DNA of 64,000 nt from an uncultured Ruminococcus sp. Lineage in GTDB: Bacteria; Bacillota; Clostridia; Oscillospirales; Ruminococcaceae. This document shows positions 15,649 to 25,912 of this stretch, piece by piece; the first letter of the stretch is position 1, and each line of letters begins with the position of its first letter. Where the stretch lies: positions 62,001-126,000 of the forward strand of contig CAMBLM010000001.1 in NCBI GenBank assembly GCA_945868475.1, read 5' to 3'. The notes under the pieces were generated by a model that searched no databases, was not told the DNA's origin, and saw only the letters and a list, made by a program, of their open reading frames with translations. Both the position numbers and the translations under genes were made by a program.

Positions 15649-16743
15649 ATGAAAAAGGAAGTTTTAACGGCAGTAATGGCGGCAGCGATGCTTTTATCGG
15701 CGGCAGGCTGTTCATCATCGGCAGACACAACGGTATCGGACACGGTTTCCGAAACGACAACGGCGAACAACGCAGGAATGGGCGGACTGAAAAACGCAGC
15801 AGCGGCAGACAAGGTATCGGACGATGAAGCCGCTATCCTTGTAACGGGTGAGGATTATCCTCTTACAGTCCGCGATTATCTCAAATATGAAACGACTATC
15901 GAAACGAAGCCCGAAAGGGTAGCAGTTCTTTCGGGAACGCCGCTCAATGTTTGGTATGACCTCGGCGGAAAGTCGATATGCACCTCTGATGTGAGCGACA
16001 ATATCCGTCTTGCCGAGGGCTATGAGGACGAAATAAAGGCACTTCCGCAGATAGGACCTGTTTATTCTATCGATATGGAATCCGTAATTGCACAAGAGCC
16101 TGATCTTATCATTGCACAGGTCGGAACGCAGTCCACTCAGGGCGCAAAGCTTCGTGAAATGGGATATAACGTTATCCAGACGCATATCAGAGGCTTTTCC
16201 GATGTTGTCGATACATACCGTGCATTCGGAAAGCTTCTCGGTCAGAGCGAACTTGCCGAACAGCGCATCGCAGAGCTTGAAAACGGCAAAAAGGAGATAA
16301 CCGACAAACTCCCCGATGATGATATTTCCGTTGTTATCCTTTATGTTACCTCGAAATCACTTGCGGTAAAGCTTGACAACAGCATCGCAGGCGACATTGC
16401 GCAGATACTGGAGCTTGACAACATCGCATCAGGACTTGCACCCGACACGGTAGGCTCGGAAACGACTCCGCTCGACATCGAATATATCGTTGAAAAAGAC
16501 CCCGACTATGTTCTTGTAACAACGATGATATCAAGCAATGAAGAGGCGAAAAAGACCGTTGAGGAGCAGTTCGCATCGAACCCTGCATGGAGTTCCGTAA
16601 ATGCAATAAACGAGGGCAGAGTTGTATATCTTCCCCAGCAGTATTATCTCTACAATGCAGGCCCTTACTATGTTGATGCAATAAAGTATATGGCACAGAG
16701 CATTTACCCCGAAATATACGGAGAGGTGGAAGAAACATTCTGA
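15649..16743 (+). CDS. Second ABC substrate-binding lipoprotein (FecB/BtuF family)
   Basis: 364 residues, lipobox SAAGC (Cys about 21), Ser/Thr linker, then a Peripla_BP_2 domain (ETKPERVAVLSGTPLNVWYDLGG... NPAWSSVNAINEGRVVYLP). It is 50 residues longer than the first binding protein and the two share only general family similarity, so the second importer probably has a different ligand (another corrinoid, cobalt chelate, haem or siderophore). RBS GAAAGGA. Its stop overlaps the permease start by one base. Confidence 0.88.
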   Translation: MKKEVLTAVMAAAMLLSAAGCSSSADTTVSDTVSETTTANNAGMGGLKNAAAADKVSDDEAAILVTGEDYPLTVRDYLKYETTIETKPERVAVLSGTPLNVWYDLGGKSICTSDVSDNIRLAEGYEDEIKALPQIGPVYSIDMESVIAQEPDLIIAQVGTQSTQGAKLREMGYNVIQTHIRGFSDVVDTYRAFGKLLGQSELAEQRIAELENGKKEITDKLPDDDISVVILYVTSKSLAVKLDNSIAGDIAQILELDNIASGLAPDTVGSETTPLDIEYIVEKDPDYVLVTTMISSNEEAKKTVEEQFASNPAWSSVNAINEGRVVYLPQQYYLYNAGPYYVDAIKYMAQSIYPEIYGEVEETF

Positions 16744-17735
16744 TGGAGAAAACTGCTTTCAGAGAAACGACCTCGTTCAAGGTCATAGTTCTTGTCGTTC
16801 TTGCGGCGGCGGTTGTGTTTGCATTTATCCTCGGAAACGTTGTCGGAACGATGGATATTTCCGTTTCGGACATTGTGAACACCATCTCGGGCGACCATAC
16901 GGGAACGAACAATAAGGTCATATGGAATATCCGACTTCCGCGAATGATACTTGCCGCTTTGGTAGGGATTAATCTTGCGCTTTCGGGTTCGATACTCCAG
17001 GGCGTTATGAAAAATCCGCTCGCTGACCCGTCCATAATCGGAATAAGCAGCGGAGCAGGTCTTTTCGGTATACTTATACTTGTAGTGTTTCCGCAGTGGC
17101 AGAACCTTGTCCCAATAGTTGCATTCGCAGGGGCGATGCTTGCGGCGGTGATAATCTATCTTCTTGCGTGGAAAGGCGGCATCGACCCGACAAGAATAGT
17201 GCTTTCGGGCGTTGCTGTATCGGAGCTTTTCGGCGCGGGTATCTCAGCAATACTTGTCTTTTACAGCGACCGTGTTCACGGCGCGCTCACGTTTATGAAC
17301 GGCAGCCTTTCCTCACGAAGCTGGGGAGAAGTGAGAACGATATTGCCTTATACGATCGCAGGTCTGCTGCTGGCGCTCATCTTTGCCGACAAGCTGAATA
17401 TACTTGTCCTCGGCGATGATACGGCAAGAGGACTCGGACTTAATGTTGAGCTGACAAGACTTGGTTTTACGGCACTTGCGGCACTTCTTGCAGCATCTGC
17501 GGTGAGCGTTGTCGGTTTGCTTGGCTTTGTCGGACTTATCGTTCCGCACAGCATAAGGCTTATCCTCGGCAATAATTACAAGATAATGTTTCCTGCAACT
17601 GCACTCCTCGGAGCGGCACTTGTAATGCTGAGCGACACCTTTGCACGAACAGTTTTAAGTCCGACAGAAATACCCGTAGGAATAGTAATGGCAGTGCTGG
17701 GAGTTCCGTTCTTCCTGTATCTGCTCAGAAAGTAG
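16743..17735 (+). CDS. Second FecCD-family ABC permease
   Basis: 330 residues, about ten membrane helices, with IRLPRMILAALVGINLALSG, KNPLADPSIIGISSGAG and LGFVGLIVPHSIRL motifs of the FecCD family. It is translationally coupled to the binding protein (TGATG). It ends in a TAG stop six bases before the ATPase start, in the same frame. Confidence 0.92.
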   Translation: MEKTAFRETTSFKVIVLVVLAAAVVFAFILGNVVGTMDISVSDIVNTISGDHTGTNNKVIWNIRLPRMILAALVGINLALSGSILQGVMKNPLADPSIIGISSGAGLFGILILVVFPQWQNLVPIVAFAGAMLAAVIIYLLAWKGGIDPTRIVLSGVAVSELFGAGISAILVFYSDRVHGALTFMNGSLSSRSWGEVRTILPYTIAGLLLALIFADKLNILVLGDDTARGLGLNVELTRLGFTALAALLAASAVSVVGLLGFVGLIVPHSIRLILGNNYKIMFPATALLGAALVMLSDTFARTVLSPTEIPVGIVMAVLGVPFFLYLLRK

Positions 17736-17741
17736 GCGCTT

Positions 17742-18533
17742 ATGGAAAAGACTATCTTATCGGTGAGAAACCTTTGCGCAGGCTACAAAAACTACCGTAT
17801 ACTTGACGGGATAAACCTTGATATCGAGCGCGGAAAAATTTATTCCATAATCGGTCCGAACGGCTGCGGAAAAACGACTCTTATAAGAGCTATGAGCCGA
17901 AATCTCCGTCCCGAAAGCGGAGAAGTTCTGCTTGACGGAAAGGATATTTTCCGCACGAATACAAAGCTCGTTGCACAGAAAATGGCTGTTTTGTGCCAGA
18001 ATGATACGAGCATGAGCGACATAACCGTAAAAACGCTTGTCGAATACGGCAGATATGCCCATAAAAAATGGTGGGCAGGCTCGGACGGCGATGATAAAAG
18101 CATCGTTGAATGGGCGATAGAGCGTACGGGTATGACAAAGCTTCAAAACCGCAAAATAAATGCACTTTCGGGCGGTGAAAGGCAGCGCGCGCGAATAGCA
18201 ATGGCGATAGCGCAGAAGCCCGAGATAATGCTCCTTGACGAGCCGACGACCTATCTCGACATTGCGCACCAACTTGAAATAATGGAGCTTGTGGCGGCAC
18301 TCAGCCGTGAAGAGAGGATAACCGTTGTGATGGTTCTCCACGATATGAATCATGCGGCGAGATATTCGGACAAGCTTGTTCTTGTCAACAACAGCAAAAT
18401 ACACACTATCGGCACTCCGAATGAACTTATCGAAAACGGCGAGCTGGAAAACGTCTTTTGCGTTGAGGCTGAGATACTTTCCGACACCGAGGACAATTCG
18501 CCCGTATTTTATGCAAAGAGGAAAAAGCAATGA
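17742..18533 (+). CDS. Second FecE-type ABC ATPase
   Basis: 263 residues: Walker A GPNGCGKTT, signature LSGGERQRARIAMAI, Walker B MLLDEPTTYLD, H-loop VLHDMNHA. It overlaps the start of the cobN-like gene (ATGA), tying the second importer to the chelatase in one transcript. Confidence 0.93.
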   Translation: MEKTILSVRNLCAGYKNYRILDGINLDIERGKIYSIIGPNGCGKTTLIRAMSRNLRPESGEVLLDGKDIFRTNTKLVAQKMAVLCQNDTSMSDITVKTLVEYGRYAHKKWWAGSDGDDKSIVEWAIERTGMTKLQNRKINALSGGERQRARIAMAIAQKPEIMLLDEPTTYLDIAHQLEIMELVAALSREERITVVMVLHDMNHAARYSDKLVLVNNSKIHTIGTPNELIENGELENVFCVEAEILSDTEDNSPVFYAKRKKQ

Positions 18534-21500
18534 AATTTACATTTATAACCGTTTCTGCGCCGTCGGTAAAATGCCTTATGAAAGCGGCAAGGGAAGTTCA
18601 GAAGCTTGAACCCGAGCTGCTTGACCTGCGGCTTTATTACGCAGTCACGGACTACGGAAAGGAAAAGACTGCGCGGCTCATCTCCGACATAAAGACCTCC
18701 GATATGGTTTTCGTTGACCTTATGGGAAGTCCCGTTGAAACGATAAAAGCCGTTTATGAGGGACTGAAAGAATGTAAGGGTGACGTTATCCCTTACGGCA
18801 ATTCCGCAAGGGAATATATGAAGCTCGGCAGCTTTTCGACCGCTTCGATGAAGGCTTCGGGCGGAAAGAAACCCGATATGGCTGCAATGAAGAAGATGCA
18901 GTCAATGGCGGAAGCAATGGGAAAAATTATGCCGGGCAAAATGCGTGATATGCGTAACTATTCGCTTATATGCAAGTATTTTTACGTTGCCGACTATACG
19001 AATATCCTCAATATGCTGTACCTTATCCTGCGTGAATACGGCGGCGCAAAAAAGCTCCCGAAGCCGTCCGAGCCGAGGGAAGTTCCTGCGGCATCGGTAT
19101 GCAGGGCAAAGGATATGAAATATTACGGCAGCTATGACGAATTTTCGGCTGATTTCCCTTTCGATGAGGAAAAGCCTGTCATTGCTCTTTTATACTATGG
19201 TCATATCTATCCGATGGACTATTCGGGCGCAGTAGGCGAGATCGCCGAGCGTCTGCAAAAGAGCGCAAACGTCCTGCCTATCGCAGTTTCGGGTATGGAC
19301 AGCATCAATGACGGAACGCTGAAAAAGCTGCTGACGGAATTTTTGCCGAAAAAGCCCGAACTGATAATGAACTGTATGTCGTTCCGTCTGAGCGCAGGAC
19401 CTATGGGCGGTAACATCACCGCAGGAACAGACCTGCTGAAAGAACTCAACGTTCCGTATCTGCACCCGTTCTTTATGTCAAGGCGCACTGAAAAGGACTG
19501 GCTCGATTCGGTTCAGGGCAACACGCCCTCGGAAACGCTCATTTCGGTAATGCTCCCCGAGCAGGACGGCGCAGTCCTGACGCTTCCCGTCGGCGCAAAG
19601 ACCGAACCGGTTTATGACGAAGAATTTGACGTTACCTCCGATGAGATAAAAATTATCGGGGAACGTCTTAAATCTCTTGCCGACCGTGCGGAAAAGTTCA
19701 TTTCTCTTCGCAGAAAGGCAAACTCGGAGAAGAAAATCGCAATAATATGCTATAACTATCCGCCGGGAGAAGCCAACGTTTTCGGCGGAGCTTTCCTCGA
19801 TACATTTCAGTCGGTATCGGCAATGCTTTCTTTGCTGAAAAACAACGGATATACTTCCGAAGATGTTTCGGCGGAAAAGCTTATGTCCGACTTCATAAAC
19901 GGCGGAATAGTCAATTCCGGCAAGTATTTCGACAACGGGAATATGCCGAAATATCCGCTTTCCGACTATAAAAAGTTTCTGAACGGCTTTGCGGACAAGG
20001 ACGCTGTTATAAACGCTTGGGGCGAGCCGAGCGGTGAGATAATGACCGATGAAAACGGCGATTTTCTTATCCCTGCAGCGACTTACGGCAATGTTCTTGT
20101 CGGTTTGCAGCCGTCAAGGGGCGTTCACGAGGACACGGACAAGCTTTATCACGATAAATCGATACCTCCGCACCACCAGTACATAGCTTTCTACAAATAT
20201 CTGCACGAAAAATTCGGCGCAGATGCCGTTATCCACGTCGGAACGCACGGAACGCTCGAATTTTTGAAGGGCAAGGAGTGCGGAATGAGCGGAATGTGCT
20301 ATCCCGATATCCTTCTTGGTGATATGCCGCATTTTTACCTTTATTACTGCGGAAATCCGTCCGAAGCGACTATCGCAAAGCGTCGTTCACACGCTTCGCT
20401 CATAGGCTATCAGCCGCCTGTTTTCGTGCAGAGCGGACTTTACGGCGAATATGCCGAGCTTTCCGCAATGCTTGACGAGTATCATCATCAGCTTTCATTC
20501 TCGGAAAGTGCTGCTTCGGAGGTAAAACAGAACATCATAACACTTGCGGAAAAGCTGAACCTGCCGACCGAGCTTGAAGAACTCGAATCGGAGCTTTACC
20601 GCCTTAACAGTTCGCTCATACCGAAAGGACTTCACATCTTCGGCAATGATTATTCTGATGAAGAAGCACTTTGCTATGTCCGTGAACTGCTCAAAAAGCC
20701 GCATGATGATGTTCCGTCACTTAACGGGATCGCCGCAGAGGAGCTTAACGAAAACTTAGCGCAGGCAGAGGAACGCGGAGGAGAAAAGCTTCGCAGGATA
20801 AATGCGCTTGCGGAGAAATATTTCAATGAGAATCTCAGTGCTGAAAATGTTCCCGAAAAGCTTCGCACCGCAATTGACTTCGGACGGAAAAAGTATAATG
20901 AGATAAAGCATAACTCCGAAAATGAGCAGCTTCTGAACGCACTTTCTGGTGGATATATCCCTGCAAAAGCGGCAGGTGACATCTACCGCAGTCCCGAAGT
21001 TCTGCCGTCGGGATATAATCTTTATCAGTTCGATCAGCGTTTTGTTCCGACCCTGACTGCATATCAGCGCGGTGTGAGAACGGCTGAAAACACGATAAAG
21101 ACCTATTTTAACGAGTACGGAACTTACCCGAACTCAACGGCGGTCATTTTGTGGGGATTGGAAACTTCGCGCACCCACGGCGAAACTATCGGTCAGATAA
21201 TGGGTTATCTCGGTGCGCGGCTCGCAAAGGGCAATTCCGCTTGGAATTCAAAATATGAGCTTATCCCGATAGAAGAACTCGGCAGACCGAGAATTGACGT
21301 TACAATAAATATCTGCGGATTTTTCCGTGATCTTTTCCCAAATCTCATCGACAACCTTGACGACCTGCTTCATCTTGTGAACGAAGCCGATGAAACGGAC
21401 GAACAGAACTTTATGAAAGCAAACTCGGCGAAGATCTGTTCCTATCTCATCGACAAAGGCTATGACGAGGAAGAAGCCGCTTCACTCTCCGTTACAAGAA

Positions 21501-22210
21501 TTTTCGGACCGCGCGAGGGCGAGTACGGAACGGGTCTTACTTCAATAATCGAAACAAAGGCGTGGGAAAAGGAAGAACAGCTCGGAAGTCAGTTCCTCAC
21601 TTCGCTCCATTATGCATACAGCCGCAAAATGCACGGCGGCGATACAGCCGATCTTTACGAGCAGAATCTGAAAAGCGTTGAGATAGTTTCACAGGTCCGT
21701 GACAATAACGAATATGAGATAACCGACCTTGACCATTACTATGAATTTTTCGGCGGCTTGTCGAAGTCGGTCGAAATGGTAAAGGGCAGAAAAGCCGTTA
21801 TGCTCGTCACTGACACAACGGGTGCAGTTCCCGTGACCGAATCTGCGGAAAAAGCCGTTGCAAAGGGCATACGCACAAGAGTCCTCAACCCTAAGTGGAT
21901 AGACGGAATGTTGGCGCATAAATATCACGGTGCTCAGAAGATAGCCGAACGCTTTGAGAACGTTTTGGGACTTGCCGCAACTACGGGCGCAGTCGAGCAG
22001 TGGGTCTACAACGACCTTTGCGAAAAATATGCGCAGGACGAAGGAATGCGCCGCAGAATGGCTGAAAATAATCCTTACGCTTATATGGATATCCTCGAGC
22101 AGATGGAGGAATACAGCCGCCGAGGCTACTGGAATGCGACCGAAGAACAGCTTGAAGCGATACGCAAAGCTTATCTTGAAACAGAAAATACGATCGAGGG
22201 TGAAAGCTGA
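18530..22210 (+). CDS. cobN: CobN/ChlH-like cobaltochelatase large subunit
   Basis: 1226 residues, close to CobN and ChlH/BchH (about 1200-1300). Family landmarks are [20 protein letters not shown] (about residue 568), the central [16 protein letters not shown] block, and C-terminal [12 protein letters not shown] and [10 protein letters not shown]. The large subunit binds tetrapyrrole and metal, while AAA+ partners supply ATP-driven remodelling. The next two genes encode such partners. Being under a cobalamin riboswitch and next to cbiK argues for cobalt rather than magnesium. The classic CobN substrate (hydrogenobyrinate diamide) belongs to the aerobic route, so the true substrate here is open. 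Confidence 0.9.
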   Translation: MKFTFITVSAPSVKCLMKAAREVQKLEPELLDLRLYYAVTDYGKEKTARLISDIKTSDMVFVDLMGSPVETIKAVYEGLKECKGDVIPYGNSAREYMKLGSFSTASMKASGGKKPDMAAMKKMQSMAEAMGKIMPGKMRDMRNYSLICKYFYVADYTNILNMLYLILREYGGAKKLPKPSEPREVPAASVCRAKDMKYYGSYDEFSADFPFDEEKPVIALLYYGHIYPMDYSGAVGEIAERLQKSANVLPIAVSGMDSINDGTLKKLLTEFLPKKPELIMNCMSFRLSAGPMGGNITAGTDLLKELNVPYLHPFFMSRRTEKDWLDSVQGNTPSETLISVMLPEQDGAVLTLPVGAKTEPVYDEEFDVTSDEIKIIGERLKSLADRAEKFISLRRKANSEKKIAIICYNYPPGEANVFGGAFLDTFQSVSAMLSLLKNNGYTSEDVSAEKLMSDFINGGIVNSGKYFDNGNMPKYPLSDYKKFLNGFADKDAVINAWGEPSGEIMTDENGDFLIPAATYGNVLVGLQPSRGVHEDTDKLYHDKSIPPHHQYIAFYKYLHEKFGADAVIHVGTHGTLEFLKGKECGMSGMCYPDILLGDMPHFYLYYCGNPSEATIAKRRSHASLIGYQPPVFVQSGLYGEYAELSAMLDEYHHQLSFSESAASEVKQNIITLAEKLNLPTELEELESELYRLNSSLIPKGLHIFGNDYSDEEALCYVRELLKKPHDDVPSLNGIAAEELNENLAQAEERGGEKLRRINALAEKYFNENLSAENVPEKLRTAIDFGRKKYNEIKHNSENEQLLNALSGGYIPAKAAGDIYRSPEVLPSGYNLYQFDQRFVPTLTAYQRGVRTAENTIKTYFNEYGTYPNSTAVILWGLETSRTHGETIGQIMGYLGARLAKGNSAWNSKYELIPIEELGRPRIDVTINICGFFRDLFPNLIDNLDDLLHLVNEADETDEQNFMKANSAKICSYLIDKGYDEEEAASLSVTRIFGPREGEYGTGLTSIIETKAWEKEEQLGSQFLTSLHYAYSRKMHGGDTADLYEQNLKSVEIVSQVRDNNEYEITDLDHYYEFFGGLSKSVEMVKGRKAVMLVTDTTGAVPVTESAEKAVAKGIRTRVLNPKWIDGMLAHKYHGAQKIAERFENVLGLAATTGAVEQWVYNDLCEKYAQDEGMRRRMAENNPYAYMDILEQMEEYSRRGYWNATEEQLEAIRKAYLETENTIEGES

Positions 22211-23235
22211 TGGATAAAAAAGCATATTTCCCGTTCACGGCGATAGTCGGGCAGGAAAAAATGAAGCGCGCGCTGATACTCAATCTTATTGATCCTGCGC
22301 TCGGCGGCGTTCTTATCAAGGGCGAAAAGGGAACGGCGAAATCAACGGCTGTCCGTGCGCTGACGGAGGTACTGCCCGAGCGCGATGAAGTTGAGAACTG
22401 CCCGTTTTCCTGCGACCCACACGATAGAAATTGCCAGTGTGAAAGCTGCCGAAGCAGGGAAGATCTCACCGCAGTGAAAAGGCGTATGAGGGTAGTTGAT
22501 CTCCCCGTGAGTGCGACCGAGGACAGAGTTGTCGGAACGCTCGATATCGAGAGAGCACTCAGAACTGGCGAAAAGCACTTTGAACCCGGTATACTCGCCG
22601 ATGCCAACCGCAATATCCTCTACATTGACGAAATAAACCTGCTTGACGACCACGTTGTCGATGTCATTCTCGATTCGGCGGCAATGGGCGTGAATACTGT
22701 CGAGCGCGAGGGTGTTTCGTTCAGCCACCCTGCACGTTTTGTACTTGTCGGAACGATGAATCCCGAGGAGGGCGATCTTCGTCCGCAGCTGCTCGACCGC
22801 TTTGGTCTTGTTGTCGATGTCAAGGGCGAAACCGACATTGAAATGCGTACCGAAGTCGTGAAGCGTTACCTTGAATATGAGCTTGACCCCGAAGCTTTTC
22901 TCGAAAGATGGCGACACGAGCAGGAAAAGCTTCGCGATAAAATAAGCGAAGCGCAGAAGCTTCTCCGAACCGTGACATATTCGGACGAAATACTTCGCCT
23001 GGCCGCAGAGATATCCGTTTCGCTCGGCGTTGACGGACACCGTGCCGATATTTCGATGATAAAAACGGCCTGCACCAATGCGGCTTATGAGGGAAGAAAT
23101 TCCGTTTCGGGCGAAGATATGAAGCTTGCGGCAGAACTCGTCCTTCCGCACAGAATGAGGCGCAAGCCGTTTGAGGAACAGCGAATGGATATCACCGCCG
23201 TTTTTGAGATGATAGAAAGCCGTGAGGGCATATGA
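22210..23235 (+). CDS. ChlI/BchI-like AAA+ chelatase subunit
   Basis: 341 residues: Walker [10 protein letters not shown] (38-46), Walker [14 protein letters not shown], sensor/arginine finger region [19 protein letters not shown], and a helical lid. An insertion after Walker A holds five cysteines (pattern C-x3-C-x7-C-x-C-x2-C, about residues 60-78), probably a metal site. This should be the ATP-hydrolysing partner of the CobN-like subunit. Start overlaps the previous stop by one base. Confidence 0.92.
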   Translation: MDKKAYFPFTAIVGQEKMKRALILNLIDPALGGVLIKGEKGTAKSTAVRALTEVLPERDEVENCPFSCDPHDRNCQCESCRSREDLTAVKRRMRVVDLPVSATEDRVVGTLDIERALRTGEKHFEPGILADANRNILYIDEINLLDDHVVDVILDSAAMGVNTVEREGVSFSHPARFVLVGTMNPEEGDLRPQLLDRFGLVVDVKGETDIEMRTEVVKRYLEYELDPEAFLERWRHEQEKLRDKISEAQKLLRTVTYSDEILRLAAEISVSLGVDGHRADISMIKTACTNAAYEGRNSVSGEDMKLAAELVLPHRMRRKPFEEQRMDITAVFEMIESREGI

Positions 23236-25061
23236 CTCCGTACCCTTTCACCGCAATTGTCGGGCAGGAAAGGCTCAAGCTTGCACTGATCTTGAATTTG
23301 GTAGACCCGGCGGTCGGCGGTGTGCTTATCTCGGGAGAAAAAGGCACGGCGAAATCGACGGCTGTCCGTGCGATTGCCGCTTTATCAGGACGAAAAACGG
23401 TAGAAGTTCCGCTTAACGTCACCGAGGACAGGCTTGTCGGAACGCTTGACCTTACAAACGCTGTAAACAGCGGTGAAAAATGCTTTGAAAAGGGACTTTT
23501 GTACGAAGCGGACGGAAATTTTCTCTATGTCGATGAAATAAACCTTCTCGGAACGCATATTTCGGGGATCCTTGCGGAAGTTATCGCCTCGCAGGAGAAT
23601 ATAGTGAGCCGTGACGGGATAGAGTATCGCCACCCCTGCCGATGCATACCGATAGGCACGATGAATCCCGAGGAGGGAACGCTTCGACCGCAGCTGCTCG
23701 ATAAATTCGGTCTGTTCGTGAACGTTTCGGGCGAGGAGGATATCGAACTTCGCACCGAGGTCATACGCCGCAGGCTCGAATATGAGCTTGACCCCGAAAG
23801 CTTTTGCGCAAGATTCAGACCGCAGGAAGAAAAGCTTGCCCGGCAAATCATCGATGCAAAAAAAAGACTTGAAAGGCTGAGTATTTCCGAGGAAATTCTG
23901 CGGTTCTGCGCCCTTGCGGCGAACAGCGCACTATGTGAGGGAAACCGATGCGAAATTATCCTTGCCGAAACCGCAAAGGCTCTGTGCGCTTGGCGAAACG
24001 GTGCGGAAGTGACCGCTGACGATGTTTCCGAGGCGGCAAAGTTTGTTCTTCCGCACCGAATGAGAAACGCTCCGCAGGAGGAAACCGTTCAGCAGAACAC
24101 GGAAACTTCCGACAAAAACGAGCCGCCCGAAAACACGGAGGATAACTCGCAAACTGAAACCGAGCCGCCGCAGGATACCGCTTTGCAGGAGGAAAATTCC
24201 GCCGAGCAGAACGAAAAAGCAGAAGCCGCAGGAGATGAACTTCCGCTTTCTGCGGAGGGGATAAAATCAGCCGCAGGCAAAAACGGCGGCAGCGGAAAAC
24301 GAAGCAAGACAATAGCGAACGAAAACAGCGGAAGATATGTCAGAAGCACCGTTCCGCATGGAAAATGCACCGATATTGCAGTAATTCCAACGCTCTGCAA
24401 TGCCGCATTAAATCAGCGTCGGAGAACGCCTGAAAACGGAATGAAGCTTTCTGTTCGCCCGTCCGATATCCGCAAAAAAATTCGTGAGAAGCGCACCGGT
24501 GCGACAATTCTTTTTGCGGTTGACGCAAGCGGTTCAATGGGCGCAAAGCGGCGTATGCGCGCGGTAAAAGGCGCAGTAAAAGGACTGCTTTCCGAAGCTT
24601 ACAGAAAGCGTGACCGTGTGGGAGTTGTTGCGTTCCGCGGCAACGGCGCACAGACCTTGCTGAACATAACGGGAAGTCCCGAGCTTGCACGAAAGTGTAT
24701 GGATGAGCTTCCGACGGGCGGAAAAACTCCGCTTGCCGCAGGGATAGCGGCGGCGTGTGAGCTGCTCCGTGCCGAGCGTATCCGAACACCCGATGCGCTC
24801 CAGTATCTTATATTTATTTCGGACGGAAAAGCGAACGTTCCGCTGCGCAGTGATGACCCGTTCGGGGATGCACTCACAGCCGCCGAACAAGTCCGTTTAT
24901 CGGGCGTTGGCGCAATGGTTCTCGACACCGAGAACAGCTACATAAGGTTCGGCTACGCCAAGCAGATAGCCGAGAGAATGGACGCACAGTACATAAGCCT
25001 TGATGAAGTCACGGGTTCGGCTGTGGAGGAAAACGTCCGCGAATTCATAAACAACGAATGA
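23232..25061 (+). CDS. ChlD/BchD-like subunit: AAA+ plus VWA domain
   Basis: 609 residues in three parts. Residues 1-about 275 are a second AAA+ module close to the previous protein (GEKGTAKST 35-43, [26 protein letters not shown]), without the cysteine cluster. Residues about 280-380 are a Gln/Glu/Pro/Asn-rich linker. The C-terminal VWA domain carries the MIDAS motif DASGSMG at about residue 431, plus T (GGKTPLA) and D residues that complete the metal site. In magnesium chelatases this subunit bridges the AAA+ ring and the large subunit. It is the last gene of the riboswitch operon before the inverted MITE-like copy. Confidence 0.92.
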   Translation: MTPYPFTAIVGQERLKLALILNLVDPAVGGVLISGEKGTAKSTAVRAIAALSGRKTVEVPLNVTEDRLVGTLDLTNAVNSGEKCFEKGLLYEADGNFLYVDEINLLGTHISGILAEVIASQENIVSRDGIEYRHPCRCIPIGTMNPEEGTLRPQLLDKFGLFVNVSGEEDIELRTEVIRRRLEYELDPESFCARFRPQEEKLARQIIDAKKRLERLSISEEILRFCALAANSALCEGNRCEIILAETAKALCAWRNGAEVTADDVSEAAKFVLPHRMRNAPQEETVQQNTETSDKNEPPENTEDNSQTETEPPQDTALQEENSAEQNEKAEAAGDELPLSAEGIKSAAGKNGGSGKRSKTIANENSGRYVRSTVPHGKCTDIAVIPTLCNAALNQRRRTPENGMKLSVRPSDIRKKIREKRTGATILFAVDASGSMGAKRRMRAVKGAVKGLLSEAYRKRDRVGVVAFRGNGAQTLLNITGSPELARKCMDELPTGGKTPLAAGIAAACELLRAERIRTPDALQYLIFISDGKANVPLRSDDPFGDALTAAEQVRLSGVGAMVLDTENSYIRFGYAKQIAERMDAQYISLDEVTGSAVEENVREFINNE

Positions 25062-25080
25062 TCGCCGAAAGGCTTTCATA

Positions 25081-25247
25081 TAAGAACCCGTCTTCACAAG
25101 CATATGCGCACGTCTTTTCGGCAAATTTTGCCGCAGACTGCGTTAAAAATCCTTGCCGGGCGAAAGCCCGCCTGCGGATTTTTGCCTACTCTGCAACAAA
25201 ATTATGCTCGAAAATCCGCACACATTTCTTATGAAGACAGGTTCTAA
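25081..25247. repeat. MITE-like element family 1, copy 2 (inverted)
   Basis: The same 161-base core as at 4959-5119 in reverse orientation (25084-25244), flanked by TAA on both sides. The central hairpin (25145-25183) reads GCCGGGC-GAAA-GCCCGCC with an A-run before and a T-run after, so it could end transcription from the chelatase operon and separate it from the cbi operon. No difference from copy 1 was found by eye, which suggests recent movement. Confidence 0.9.
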
Positions 25248-25279
25248 ATTTATTTTCTATAATTATGGAGGAAGAAAAA

Positions 25280-25909
25280 ATGAAAAAGAAAATTCTTGCA
25301 ATTGCTGTACTCGCAGCAGTAATGTCAATGACAGCATGCTCATCGGATCAGGGCAGCACAACAACTGACAGCGAAACAACAACACAGACAGAAGCAGTTC
25401 AGGCTGACGATACTCAGGCTGAAGAAACAGAAGAAGCTGCTGAAACCGATGCAAAAACAGAAGCTGAAACCGAAGCAGCAAGCGCAGCAGGTACTGATGT
25501 TTTCACCGATGAAGACGGCGTTCTTACATATCTTGACACAGCTAACGCTCCATTTGAAGGTGCAGGCTTGAAGATCACAGTTGATAAGACAGCAAAGACC
25601 GTTAACTTCGTAAAGACCGATCTTGACGGAAACGAAACAGTTGAGTATTACACATTTGATCTCAACAGCAATACAGTTGAAGAATACTACTATGTTTCCA
25701 TGATGGGTACAGGCTTCTACTACACATTTGACCTCGGCGCAAACGAGATCGTAAAGGTCGAGGATTCCGAGCATAACGACTCCACCCAGAGTACAAAGGA
25801 CAACGGCAGATATGACAGCGCAAACGACAGAATGAAGGGCGATGTTGAAGCACTTCAGAATTATTTCAGCGAAAACTATGGCGTTTCCATTGAAGATATG
25901 GTAAAATAA
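25280..25909 (+). CDS. Small lipoprotein at head of cbi operon
   Basis: 209 residues from the ATG at 25280 (RBS GGAGGA). Signal peptide with lipobox MTAC (Cys about 20), then a Thr/Gln/Glu/Ala linker to about residue 75 and a compact beta-rich domain (about 80-209) with no motif I know. Codon choice looks smoother than in the neighbours (many GAC, AAG and ACA codons), as in highly expressed genes. Only three bases separate it from cbiD, so co-transcription is likely. A role in corrinoid or cobalt capture is a guess from position. Confidence 0.75.
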   Translation: MKKKILAIAVLAAVMSMTACSSDQGSTTTDSETTTQTEAVQADDTQAEETEEAAETDAKTEAETEAASAAGTDVFTDEDGVLTYLDTANAPFEGAGLKITVDKTAKTVNFVKTDLDGNETVEYYTFDLNSNTVEEYYYVSMMGTGFYYTFDLGANEIVKVEDSEHNDSTQSTKDNGRYDSANDRMKGDVEALQNYFSENYGVSIEDMVK

Positions 25910-25912
25910 GCT

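Noticed and set aside
17733-17742. TAG read-through fusing the second permease to its ATPase
   Set aside because: Same frame by chance; both proteins have normal family ends and starts.
18530-25061. Bacteriochlorophyll-type magnesium chelatase (BchH-I-D)
   Set aside because: Domain order fits, but there are no other chlorophyll genes, and the B12 riboswitch and cbiK point to cobalt chemistry.
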